A stretch of DNA of 64,000 nucleotides from contig NZ_MQUS01000007.1 in NCBI RefSeq assembly GCF_001953885.1, forward strand, positions 62,001 to 126,000, given 5' to 3'. Shown here one piece after another: positions 28,956 through 37,470 of this stretch (positions within the stretch are counted from its first letter, which is position 1; each line of letters opens with the position of its first letter). Origin of the DNA: Streptomyces sp. IMTB 2501. GTDB lineage: Bacteria; Actinomycetota; Actinomycetes; Streptomycetales; Streptomycetaceae. The notes under the pieces are model-generated. The model searched no databases, had not been told where the DNA came from, and saw only the letters and a list, made by a program, of their open reading frames with translations. The translations under genes and the position numbers were made by a program.

Positions 28956-29297
28956 TCAGTGACTGTCAGTCACGGCTTGTTTGTTCCAGGTCAGGCTGAC
29001 GGTCAACTGAGCCGAGGCGCCGGCCGCCGTAATGATCGCCCCTGCTTGGGCGGTCAGCTCGACACCGAACTGCACGACGAGGACGTCCGGCCGCTGCACC
29101 AGGTCCTCCACTTGCGCGGCCACGCCACGCGTCACCACTCGTACGGCCTGCATGACGGAGTCGAACGTGCCCTCGGCCTTCTCGATCACCGCGGACGTCG
29201 ACGCACCCCGGGTGCGCAGCTGACCCAGCGCCTGCCCGTCGGAGATCCTGACGAGCACGGCGCTGCCGTCGTCTAGCGGAAACTCCATAACGGTCAT
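28956..29297 (-). CDS. Trypco1 (CU044_2847-family) conflict-system protein
   Basis: Protein of 113 residues with the trypsin-co-occurring domain 1 pattern: an N-terminal beta strand (MEFPLDDGSAVLVRIS), a helix (FDSVMQAVRVVTRGVAAQVE), then the conserved DVLVVQFGVELTAQAGAIIT and LTVSLTW at the end. Trypco1 proteins co-occur with trypsin-like, CHAT or other effectors in predicted bacterial conflict systems; their biochemistry is unknown. Here the gene is divergent from the membrane/CHAT pair. ATG 29297 has no clear ribosome site and lies just after an AT-rich promoter-like stretch, so it may be leaderless. Confidence 0.75.
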   Translation of the reverse strand: MTVMEFPLDDGSAVLVRISDGQALGQLRTRGASTSAVIEKAEGTFDSVMQAVRVVTRGVAAQVEDLVQRPDVLVVQFGVELTAQAGAIITAAGASAQLTVSLTWNKQAVTDSH

Positions 29298-29437
29298 AAG
29301 ATATGCAATAACACGAAATTCCGGGTACTGCAAGGTAGTTGATGGTTCGCTAAATTCCCGATGTGTGCGCCAGAGGCGAGGGCAGGGTCGGTGGGCTTCG
29401 GCCGCGGATGCGGCTTCACCCACGAAGGAGCTGAGCG

Positions 29438-29950
29438 ATGCCACTCGCCGTCGAGATCGTTGCCATTGTCCTCGGCATCCTGCTCCTGGCGGCCGCCAGG
29501 AGCGACAGCGGTACCTCCCGGCGTCTGCCGACCGTTCCGGAGACGCACCGGACTCCGCGCGTCGTGCTCGCCGTTCCGGGCGCGGTGCTGGTGGCGGGCG
29601 GAATGTGGGGGCTGGTGACCGAGAAGGCGCAGCACGGACCCTCGCGGGCCGATCTCCAGAAACACATTCCGAACGACATCAGTTCGGCACTGAATTGCAA
29701 GCAAGCCACCGAGTCCCCAAAGGGAGCGGTGGAAGTGGAGTGCGACAGCAAGGGCAGCAGTAGCGCCCCGAATTACCCCGGTGACCCATCCGTCACTGTC
29801 GGCGATCAGGCCTGCTTGATGGACGGCAGCCTTGCGGCGGCCAGCTCTACGGACCGGCGATTCAACATGATCGTCTGGGCCCGGGATCCGATCCAGCGCT
29901 ACTCCGACGTCACCCCCGCGACGCCTTCGCAAAAACCAGCGGGGTCTTGA
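29438..29950 (+). CDS. Two-helix membrane protein with Cys-containing external domain
   Basis: Protein of 170 residues with no clear family name. Helices lie at about 5-22 (VEIVAIVLGILLLAAA) and 41-60 (VVLAVPGAVLVAGGMWGLV). They are followed by a domain with three cysteines whose start (LQKHIPNDISSALNC...VEVEC) resembles the outer domain attached to some actinobacterial Ser/Thr kinases and membrane sensors. It has a GGAG ribosome site, and its stop overlaps the CHAT start (TGATG), so the two are coupled. It could be the sensor, anchor or target of the CHAT protease. Confidence 0.7.
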   Translation: MPLAVEIVAIVLGILLLAAARSDSGTSRRLPTVPETHRTPRVVLAVPGAVLVAGGMWGLVTEKAQHGPSRADLQKHIPNDISSALNCKQATESPKGAVEVECDSKGSSSAPNYPGDPSVTVGDQACLMDGSLAAASSTDRRFNMIVWARDPIQRYSDVTPATPSQKPAGS

Positions 29951-32100
29951 TGACGGCGGAGTTTGATTTCGTGCTCGAAATGAGCGAGGCGTCCGGCGGC
30001 GGCTACTGCGTCGAGGTGTCGTCGCCCTGCGGTGAAGACACCGCCGTCACCGCCATCGACGCACAGGAACTGCTGGACCGGCTGCCCTCGCTGGAGGCGG
30101 CCGTTCTGGGGTCCGCCGCTCGCTCACGAAGCGTGGGGACGGGGCTGGAGGCGCCCGCCCGGCAGGTCGGCGGCGCGTTGTGCGAAGCCGTGTTCCAGAG
30201 CGCGATCAAGGCGCTCTACCTGTCCAGCAGGCAGAAGGCGCAGGAACGCGGGCAGCGACTGCGCATGATCCTCCGGATCCGCTCCCCGGAACTGGCGGCC
30301 CTGCCCTGGGAGCTGCTGTACGACGCGAAGCTCGGCGGCTACCTGTGTCTGCTCCACCCGATCATCCGCTACGTGGAGATGCTGGAGCCGGTCTCGCCGC
30401 TGCGCGTGGAGCCGCCGCTGCGCATCCTCGGCATGGTGGCCCTGCCCGGCTCGCTGGGCACGCTGGACGCGGAGACCGAGCGGGACAGTCTGAGCACCGC
30501 GCTCAAGCCGCTCATGGACGAGGGGATGGTGCGGCTCGACTGGGTGCACGGGCAGACCAAGCAGCATCTCTTCGACGCGCTGCTCCAAGGCTGCCACATC
30601 CTCCACTTCATCGGTCACGGAAAGTTCGACGATCAACGGTGCCAGGGAATGATCGTCTTCGCCGATGAACAGGGCCGGGAGGATCCGCTGCATGCCGAGG
30701 CGCTCGGCTCGCTCGTCAGCATCGCCGACCCCGCACCGCGTCTCGTCGTGCTCAACAGCTGCGAGACGGGAACCTCCCACGCGCGGGATCTGTTCTCCAG
30801 CACGGCGGCGATGCTGGAGTACACGGTGCCGGCCGTGGTGGCCATGCAGTTCGCGGTGACGGACAAGGCGGCCGTGCTCTTCTCCCGGGCCTTCTACCAG
30901 GCCCTCACGGCCAACCGGCCGGTCGACGAGGCGGTGCGCACGGGCCGTATCGCGCTGCGGGCCGACAAGGACGACAGCCTCGAGTGCTTCACGCCGGTCC
31001 TGTATCAGCGCAGCGGCGACGCCCGGCTCTTCGACCTCACCTCACCGCGACGGCCCACTCCCCCGCAAACCGTGGTCCACGAGATCAACGAGCTTGAGAA
31101 AGAGGCGCGGCTCACCAAGCATGCCGAGCCGTCGTTCCCCCAGCCCCCGCCACTAACTCATCGCACGCCTCCGCCTCCTCCGAGGAGGCCCCCGCCCGGT
31201 ATCACGCCACTGGCTGAGATCGACGCCGGCCACGGGGTGGTCAGTCTGGCCGTCCATCCGCAGGGGCGGCTGCTCGCCACCGGCTCCCACAGGCTGATGC
31301 GGGTCTGGGACGTCGTCACCGGCCGACCGCGGTGGGAGCACCGGCCCGGCGGGGAGAACACGATAGTGAACGCGATAGCCTTCAGCCCCGATGGTGGCCG
31401 GCTGGCAACCGGTAGCACGGACAACCTTGTGCGCATCTGGGAGCTGGCGACCGGCTACGGGGTCACCAAACTGGTCCACCGCCATTTCGTCAACGCGGTC
31501 GATTTCGACGGCAGTGGGCGGTACTTGGCCACCGGCAGCGCGGACGCCACGGCCTGCGTGTGGGATCTCAGTACCGGGAGCCGCGTCCTGACCCTGCGTC
31601 ATGCCCGTGCGGTCAAGGCCGTGCGGTTCAGCCCGGACGGGCGTCTGCTGCTCACCGCGTCCGAGGACAAGAACGCGTACGTCTGGGACACGGAAACCGG
31701 CCGGCAGCAGGCGCGGATCGCGCACCACGATTCTGTCCTCGGCGTCGACTTTTCTCCGGACGGGCGGAAGATCGCCACCTGCAGCCAAGACCGCATCGCT
31801 CAGATCACGGAGACGGAGACCTGGAATCCGCTCTTCCAGATGGAACACGACGCCGGTGTGCGGGCGGTAGCGTTCAGTCCCGACGGCGATACGATCGCGA
31901 CGGGCAGCGAGGACGGCGCCGTCTGTGTGTGGCGGGCCGACACGGGGCGGTCACTGCTCGCCCTCAAGTACCCCCGCTCGGTGAACGCCGTGGTGTTCTA
32001 TCCGGATGGCCGTTTCCTCGCCAGCGCGGGCGAGGACAAGGCGGTGCGCAGTGTCCTCCTCCCCCGCTACTGGCAAGCGCGTCAAGATCGTTGTCGATGA
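29950..32100 (+). CDS. CHAT-domain cysteine protease with C-terminal WD40 propeller
   Basis: Protein of 716 residues. The CHAT (caspase HetF-associated with TPRs) domain spans about 60-370 with the catalytic dyad His223 in HFIGHGKF and Cys271 in VLNSCETGTSHA. A Pro-rich linker (about 400-415) leads to six to seven WD40 repeats (about 420-700) with motifs such as VNAIAFSPDGGRLATGSTDN and VRAVAFSPDGDTIATGSEDG. The protease is predicted active, with the propeller as ligand or partner sensor. Start ATG 29950 overlaps the membrane-protein stop. CHAT proteases act in bacterial death and anti-phage pathways. Confidence 0.85.
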   Translation: MTAEFDFVLEMSEASGGGYCVEVSSPCGEDTAVTAIDAQELLDRLPSLEAAVLGSAARSRSVGTGLEAPARQVGGALCEAVFQSAIKALYLSSRQKAQERGQRLRMILRIRSPELAALPWELLYDAKLGGYLCLLHPIIRYVEMLEPVSPLRVEPPLRILGMVALPGSLGTLDAETERDSLSTALKPLMDEGMVRLDWVHGQTKQHLFDALLQGCHILHFIGHGKFDDQRCQGMIVFADEQGREDPLHAEALGSLVSIADPAPRLVVLNSCETGTSHARDLFSSTAAMLEYTVPAVVAMQFAVTDKAAVLFSRAFYQALTANRPVDEAVRTGRIALRADKDDSLECFTPVLYQRSGDARLFDLTSPRRPTPPQTVVHEINELEKEARLTKHAEPSFPQPPPLTHRTPPPPPRRPPPGITPLAEIDAGHGVVSLAVHPQGRLLATGSHRLMRVWDVVTGRPRWEHRPGGENTIVNAIAFSPDGGRLATGSTDNLVRIWELATGYGVTKLVHRHFVNAVDFDGSGRYLATGSADATACVWDLSTGSRVLTLRHARAVKAVRFSPDGRLLLTASEDKNAYVWDTETGRQQARIAHHDSVLGVDFSPDGRKIATCSQDRIAQITETETWNPLFQMEHDAGVRAVAFSPDGDTIATGSEDGAVCVWRADTGRSLLALKYPRSVNAVVFYPDGRFLASAGEDKAVRSVLLPRYWQARQDRCR

Positions 32101-32302
32101 TGACCAGACCACAACAGTCGGTGCCGCGATCGCTGTGATCTCCAGCGCCAATCTCGAACCCGGAAAGCGCACTGAGTCAGAGGGGCCAGCTGAAGGCTGA
32201 GGCACCTCTGGGGCCCTACGCCAGGTCGACCGTGTTCGGACTTTGTCCTGAGCCTGGGGCCGACCTGGCTCTCAGCGCGGCGCAGGCCACCGGTTCAGGC
32301 CA

Positions 32303-33076
32303 TCAGCCGGGGATTGCCGCGAGGTCCTCTCTCAGCTGCGAGAGAGTGAAGCCGTCAGGGTCAGCGCGGTTGGTGTCGGCCCACTGACCGCTGAGGACTG
32401 CGTAGGCCTCGTCGCAGTAGGTCTGGAAGAACTGCCAGGTCATGGGCTGGAGCTTCCCCCAGGTGACGCAGATCAGCTGCGTCGGGGTGTACCCGATGAC
32501 GGGCACGCAGTGGCCACCCCAACTGTTGGGCTGCCCCGGTCCCACCGGCCCTCCCGGAGGGACCATCCAAACGGTCTGTCCTTGGGCGCTGTAGGGCAAT
32601 TGCAGCCCGATGTACGCAGCACCGAAAAGATCGACGGTGGCTCGTACGTGTTCGAGGTTCCCCGGCTCGCAGGCAGCGAAGGCGAAGACTGTGTTTCCTC
32701 CGATGCCCGCCGTGCGCCAAAAGTTCAGCGCGTCGAGCATGTTGGTGCCCCGGTCCGTTGAGGGGTCGCCCACCTGAAATCCTGTGAGAGCGGTGTAGGC
32801 GTCCAGGGCTTCTTTGTCGGTGGGCTCAAATTCTTGTGGCCCTTCGTAGGCTGACCAGCTCTGCTCCATGTGGAGCGCAGCGGCCTCCACACAGTCACCG
32901 TATTTGTCATTTCCCAGCATCTGCCAGTCAGTGACCTTGTCGGTCCAGTTTTTCGCCGTAGGAGCCGGCGGCAGCGTGGGATGGAGGTACTGTGCGAAGT
33001 TGAGCGTGCGTCTGTCCACCCTGGCGGGCGCCTTGCCGAGCTTGCCCATCATGGGCTGGCTGTTACGAGGTGCCAT
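32303..33076 (-). CDS. Papain-like cysteine peptidase-fold protein
   Basis: Protein of 257 residues without a signal peptide. Candidate active-site residues follow the papain order: Cys62 in LGNDKYGDCVEAAALH and His189 in NSWGGHCVPVIGY, followed by VTWG where papain has Asn-Ser-Trp-Gly; the expected Asn is not obvious. A GGAG site precedes ATG 33076. It is cargo of the tRNA-Pro island and more AT-rich than core genes. It may be a toxin, a peptidase effector or an enzyme of unrelated function. No specific assignment is made. Confidence 0.55.
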   Translation of the reverse strand: MAPRNSQPMMGKLGKAPARVDRRTLNFAQYLHPTLPPAPTAKNWTDKVTDWQMLGNDKYGDCVEAAALHMEQSWSAYEGPQEFEPTDKEALDAYTALTGFQVGDPSTDRGTNMLDALNFWRTAGIGGNTVFAFAACEPGNLEHVRATVDLFGAAYIGLQLPYSAQGQTVWMVPPGGPVGPGQPNSWGGHCVPVIGYTPTQLICVTWGKLQPMTWQFFQTYCDEAYAVLSGQWADTNRADPDGFTLSQLREDLAAIPG

Positions 33077-33224
33077 GGTTCTCCTTCTGCGTCCTGCCTA
33101 CCCATGTAGGCGATAGGCATTTCCTCTGTCATATGCCCGACGCCCACTTCACGCTACTGGCGGCCCATGGGGCTTGACCTGAATGGGTGAACTCTTCCCT
33201 CCCAGCACGGATGCAGTTCACCGG

Positions 33225-33593
33225 CTAGGGTTGTGTGATCTTGCTGGTGTCGACGAAGAGCCCGGCGAAGATGGCAACGCAGGTTGCGACAACGAGTCCC
33301 GCTGAGGGATGGTGGGGATGGACCGTAAAGAGCTTCCATGCAGCCACACTGCCGATTCCGATCGGGCCGACCGCAAGTGCGATGAACGGTACGAGGGGGA
33401 CGTGTTTTGGGTTGAGCACCAGCCCGAGCAATACGCCCCCAAGTGGGGTTACCCCACCGCTAAGATCAGGTCCGTTCACACGGGTGTCTACCGCTAAAAA
33501 CCCGAGTAGGAACATTATTGCCGCATAGACCGCAACCAATGTGTAGCGCGTTATGCGGTCCCAGATGCCCTCGGCCGGCGTCGTTGTTGCCAT
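33225..33593 (-). CDS. Small hypothetical membrane protein
   Basis: Protein of 122 residues with three or four hydrophobic segments (LVAVYAAIMFLLGFLAV, GGVLLGLVL, LVPFIALAVGPIGIGSVAAW, GLVVATCVAIFAGLFV). No family recognised. The ATG at 33593 lacks a good ribosome site, and a GTG 21 codons upstream is an alternative. It lies within the island between the papain-like and caspase-like genes. Confidence 0.5.
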   Translation of the reverse strand: MATTTPAEGIWDRITRYTLVAVYAAIMFLLGFLAVDTRVNGPDLSGGVTPLGGVLLGLVLNPKHVPLVPFIALAVGPIGIGSVAAWKLFTVHPHHPSAGLVVATCVAIFAGLFVDTSKITQP

Positions 33594-33799
33594 GCAACCA
33601 GTCCAACACCCAGGCGGGGAGCATGCTTCTTCCGCTACTTCACGCGAGTGATGCACGATGTGCTGGTCTCAGCAAAGCGCAGGACAGGCAAGGACGCCTG
33701 TTGACCTGCCAGTCTTGGCCCATCTCGTACCGCACCACGCTCTGAACTGCGACACTCTGTGGCTGTGGTGGGCAGTCCGTCGCACAGTCGGTCTCGGGG

Positions 33800-34021
33800 G
33801 TGTACGGGGTGGCAGGGCGTCCTGGTCAGTACTACCGTGCTGGTCACTGGGTGAACCGGTCCACGGGCAAGGGGAAGTCGGCGAAGAAGCCAGCCACAGG
33901 CATCATCGTGGTCGGACTTCTCATAGTGGGTGCTTGGCTGGGACTCTTCTCTCAGGGTTCGAATGCCCAGGGGACGACGCCTCGACATTCGTCGACGGTC
34001 TCGCCTTCTCCGAGCCGCTGA
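33800..34021 (+). CDS. Small single-helix membrane protein (73 residues)
   Basis: Short GTG-started frame with a basic head (GRPGQYYRAGHWVNRS), a Lys-rich stretch, one hydrophobic helix (TGIIVVGLLIVGAWLGLFS) and a Ser/Thr/Pro-rich tail. The type II membrane topology with a plausible juxtamembrane basic patch argues for a real gene, but there is no strong ribosome site and no recognised homologue. It converges on the caspase-like gene. Confidence 0.4.
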   Translation: MYGVAGRPGQYYRAGHWVNRSTGKGKSAKKPATGIIVVGLLIVGAWLGLFSQGSNAQGTTPRHSSTVSPSPSR

Positions 34022-34032
34022 TTCAGGTCATC

Positions 34033-34977
34033 TCACCGGCTGCCTGGCTTCTTCCTGATCAATCTCGTCCGCCGGCTTCGGCGCGCGGACGGCACGGGTG
34101 CTTGGCTGGGAGTGGGGCGAGCTTGTTCGGACAGAAGCAGCCGTTGCCAGGCTGCTTGCCATGCGTCGGCTTCCTCTCGAGGAAGACCACAGGCCTCCAG
34201 GTAGATACCCGTCGCCTTCCATGACCTGGGCATGGTTGTCCGGTTGAGCAGCGCACTGATGGTTCCGGGTGACACGGGCGGCGTGGCTCGCTGACTCACT
34301 TCCTGGATCGTGTGACCGCTCACTGCCCTGACGACGGCCAGTGCTCCGATGAAGGCTCGGGGTGTATGGCAGTCAGCCGGCTCGGGCCATAGTGCCTCGG
34401 TGGCCCGCTGTGCCCGGGCGGCAGCGGCAGGATCGAAGGCAATGTTGTCCGCAAAGATGATCCGCCCCGCGGTGCTGCGCGCGCGTCTTTGCGGAACGGG
34501 TCCTCCACGCTCGGCTAGTTCGCGTCTGAGGCGCTGATAAATGACATCCAGGTCCAACTCACGGGCCGGACCAGGGATGCCTTCACGGACGAGACGCAGG
34601 AGTTCTCCAGTGAAGGCTGTGTGGGTTTCGCCCGGTGGGGCCAGGGCCAGGCCAGTCTCCGGCGAGGCTGCCAGCAGATAGCTCCCGTCAACCTCCGCTT
34701 GGTCGGCCAGGAGATCCTGCCCGCTCATCATTCCGAGGGCTCGTCCGCTCATGCAGCAGTCAAGGATGATCACATGCCGTTGGGCACGAGAGTCCATGAG
34801 GAATTCGGCCACGACTGTGCAGTACTCGGAGAGCAACTCCCACGAGAGCGGACTCATCAGGACAGCCGCAAGATCCTTGAGATTGTTCGCCACGGCCGGT
34901 AGAGACTCAAGCTTCGAGTAGCAGCTGACGCCTGCAAGAACGGCCCGCGAGAGAGCTGGGTCGGGCACTGCGCTCAT
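34033..34977 (-). CDS. Caspase-like protein fused to a helix-turn-helix domain, catalytic-His segment missing
   Basis: 314 residues from ATG 34977, the usual family N-terminus (MSAVPDPALSRAVLAGVSCY). The caspase part keeps the catalytic-Cys box HVIILDCCMSGRA (Cys about 75) and later strands. However, the sequence jumps from SWELLSEYCTVVA straight to the DSRAQRHVIIL strand, omitting about 60-70 residues that in relatives contain the YYxGHG histidine. A C-terminal XRE-like domain follows (about 200-280). The protease is therefore probably inactive. The frame stays open 45 codons upstream to 35112. Confidence 0.7.
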   Translation of the reverse strand: MSAVPDPALSRAVLAGVSCYSKLESLPAVANNLKDLAAVLMSPLSWELLSEYCTVVAEFLMDSRAQRHVIILDCCMSGRALGMMSGQDLLADQAEVDGSYLLAASPETGLALAPPGETHTAFTGELLRLVREGIPGPARELDLDVIYQRLRRELAERGGPVPQRRARSTAGRIIFADNIAFDPAAAARAQRATEALWPEPADCHTPRAFIGALAVVRAVSGHTIQEVSQRATPPVSPGTISALLNRTTMPRSWKATGIYLEACGLPREEADAWQAAWQRLLLSEQARPTPSQAPVPSARRSRRTRLIRKKPGSR

Positions 34978-35208
34978 GACGGGGGAAGAGGTCTCGTCCG
35001 CCTGCTCCAATGCGTCCACCAGCCGACGGACCTCTTCCTCCGTCGCATCCGTCAGCGCGGTCGCGATGAACCTGACAAAGCGGCATCCTGCCCTCTGGGC
35101 GGAGCAGACCACCTTCGCAATCGGACACTTTGGCTGATGTCTTACGGTGATGGCCGATCACCGCCAGGGCTTGTGACCAAATGTGACACGAGAGCCCAGA
35201 ACATGATC

Positions 35209-35244
35209 AAGGGCCCCACCTCACTAATGTGAGGCAGGGCCCTT
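35209..35244 (-). terminator. Hairpin behind the right-end tRNA-Pro
   Basis: AAGGGCCC and CCTCAC pair with GTGAGG and GGGCCCTT around a TAAT loop, with one CA/CA internal mismatch. It starts 30 nt beyond the 3' end of the tRNA at 35274 and differs in sequence from the hairpins at the other two tRNA-Pro copies. Confidence 0.6.
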
Positions 35245-35273
35245 TGACCTGCGACTACGAAGCGTTGCTTCCG

Positions 35274-35347
<74 letters not shown>

Positions 35348-35460
35348 GTGCCGTTTGACCTGGGGTTTCCCCGGTCGAAACGCGCAAGGAAACAATACCG
35401 CACTCCGCTCGGTGGTCGCGCATCGCTTTCCCGGTCGGCTTCGAGCCTGGTTGAGGTTGC

Positions 35461-36309
35461 ACGATCGGCGACGAGAAGCACGGACCGGTGGCCACCTCCA
35501 GCCTGGACGTGTTGTGGGTGCTCTACGACCTGCTGCTGCGGGTCACTCGGGGGCGGCGGGCGGGTCCGGCCCGGGAACTGTTCCTGCTGCCGGGGGCCGA
35601 GATCGGCAGCGAGTCGCTGGGACGGGTTGCCCATGGCGGCGGGCAGCGCGCCTGGCCTGCGCGCGCAGAGGCTGCACGCCCCGGCGGGCTGGGTGCTGAT
35701 CGGGGACGCCGAGTCGGACGAGGGCAGCAACCACGAAGCGCGGGGTGCTCGTCGGTGACCGTCGACTGGCGCGATCGCAAGGCCCTGTACGCCCCGTTCA
35801 CCGCACCGCATCCCAGGCGCCGCACGTGGCCGAGATCGGCGAGGACGCCTTCCGCGAGGCCAGGCCCGGCATCCCGTGCGGGTCGTCAACGTCGGCATCC
35901 GGGAGCAGCTGCTCGTCAAGGCGGCCAGCGGGCTGCGGCCCGTCGTACACACGTTTGCCGGCTTTCTCGTGGAGCGGCCGTTCGAGCAGGTCAGGCTGGA
36001 TCTCGGGCACCAGGACGCCGGAGCGGTGCTGGTCAGCGCGGCCGCCTCCTTGGCCTGGCCTCGGTGTTCGCCGCCCCGGAGGGCCTGGACGTGAGCGTGC
36101 TGTACTCGACGACCGAACGGCCCCTCGACGCGGCGGGCCTGCGCCGGGCCGCGGATGCGGCGGGCACCGATGCGGTACTGGACGAGCCGTACCTCGCGGG
36201 CACCTCGACGACCGCGGTGAGCGACGCCCTGGCCGACGTATCGCACCGGGTGCCGGGCCTGGGCGTGGCGCGCCGGGAGCTGCGCCGCTTCGGCATGACC
36301 GGGGACTAG
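35461..36309 (+). pseudogene. Transketolase remnant, multiply frameshifted
   Basis: Pieces of one transketolase protein appear in shifting frames: KHGPVATSSLDVLWVLYDLL, then GSAPGLRAQRLHAPAGWVLI and GDAESDEGSNHEA, then [16 protein letters not shown], then [20 protein letters not shown] and [20 protein letters not shown], and finally TTERPLDAAGLRRAADAAGT to GMTGD and a stop. The N-terminus is missing and large parts of the TPP domain are deleted. It starts about 110 bp from the tRNA-Pro gene and ends against a truncated MFS gene. Confidence 0.85.
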
Positions 36310-36310
36310 C

Positions 36311-36915
36311 AGACACAGGGCGCTCGTCGCGTAGGTGGCGGCGTGCGTGGCGAACACCGCGCCGGGCGAGGCGAAGCCGACCAGGAGGCCGGCGACGGCC
36401 GGGCCGGCGAGCTGGGCGGCGGACTCGGCTATGCGGATCGCGCCGTTCGCGCCCTGGATGTCGGCGGCCAGCCGGGGCACCGTACTGGCCACGCCCGGCT
36501 GGAAGACCGCTCCCGCCACCCCGTTGACGAAACCGATGGCGCAGATCTGCCAGAGCACCACATGGCCGGTGAAGAACAGGCCCGCGGCAAGGGACTGGGT
36601 GACGAGCCGGACCAGGTCGGCGCCGATCATCAGCCTGCGGATGCTGAACCGGTCGGCGATGACCCCGCCGAGGACGACGAGCCCGGCGAACGCCGCGGCC
36701 GTCGAGGCCATGGCTAGGCCGACCGCGCCCGCGCCGTACCCGTGTTCCAGCAGACCGGCGGCGAGGGCCACGGGCAGCATGGTGTCGCCGAGGCGGGCGA
36801 CGGCCCGGGCCACGAAGAACAGCGCGAAGTCCCGTGACCAGACGGCTCGCCCGCCGGCCTCGGCCCCGCGCACCCCACGTGTGGTGATGTCGCGCCGTGC
36901 GTCCGTCCCCGTCAT
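36311..36915 (-). pseudogene. MFS transporter, truncated after about 200 residues
   Basis: The N-terminal half of an MFS exporter is intact: SRDFALFFVARAVARLGDTM, LPVALAAGLLEHGYGAGAVG, RFSIRRLMIGADLVRLVTQS and ATHAATYATSALCLL, which is about six helices. At about 36311 the sequence runs into the 3' end of the transketolase remnant read antisense; the frame stays open to 35224 only by chance. The C-terminal six helices are lost, so a functional transporter is unlikely. Confidence 0.8.
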
Positions 36916-37080
36916 CGCGGATACTCCCCTCCCCGCCGCCCCTCACGGTGCCCCGCCCCATCAGCGCCGGCGCGGTGTCCCGGCCCGCCTCCGCCGCACG
37001 GTCTCCCGGCCCGTCCGCGCCCCGCCCCGTCTGTGCCGCGCGGGATCATGCCACGCCCGGCTCGCCCGCACGGGGGAATT

Positions 37081-37440
37081 TCATTCCCCGGGCAGCAGCC
37101 CCAACTCGGGGTGGGCGTCGAGGAGTCGGGGCGGGGCGGCCTGCCGCCAGGAGTCGGCGAGGATGTCGCGCAGCTCGTCCTCGTCCTCCAGCGCGGCGAG
37201 TCTCGCTCTCACCCACGCGAACTGGGCCTCGTGATCGGCGATCCAGAACTTCCCCGGCTCGGCCATCACCAGTTCGTCGCGTTCCTCCTTGGGGCAGCGC
37301 ACGGCGATGGACGTCTCGTCCTCGGGCAGGGTCGCGAACATCTTCCCGGCCACCCGGAACGTGGGCATGCTCCAGGCGATCTTCTCCGTGGTGTCCGGCA
37401 GGGACAGGGCGATACGACGTACGTCTTCAGCATCCGGCAT
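37081..37440 (-). CDS. MmcQ/YjbR family protein
   Basis: 119-residue protein of the MmcQ/YjbR (CyaY-like fold) family, with ALSLPDTTEKIAWSMPTFRV near the N-terminus, MFATLPEDETSIAVRCP, and FAWVRARLAALEDEDELRDI near the end. Family members are small putative DNA-binding or metal-associated proteins of unknown role. ATG 37440 is chosen because homologues begin just before the DAEDVRRIALSLP segment. Confidence 0.82.
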   Translation of the reverse strand: MPDAEDVRRIALSLPDTTEKIAWSMPTFRVAGKMFATLPEDETSIAVRCPKEERDELVMAEPGKFWIADHEAQFAWVRARLAALEDEDELRDILADSWRQAAPPRLLDAHPELGLLPGE

Positions 37441-37470
37441 GCAACGCACCGTAGCTCCTGCCACTGACAG

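Noticed and set aside
29438..32100. Type III-E CRISPR TPR-CHAT (Craspase) component
   Set aside because: The CHAT protein here has WD40 rather than TPR repeats, and no gRAMP/Cas7-like gene or array is present.
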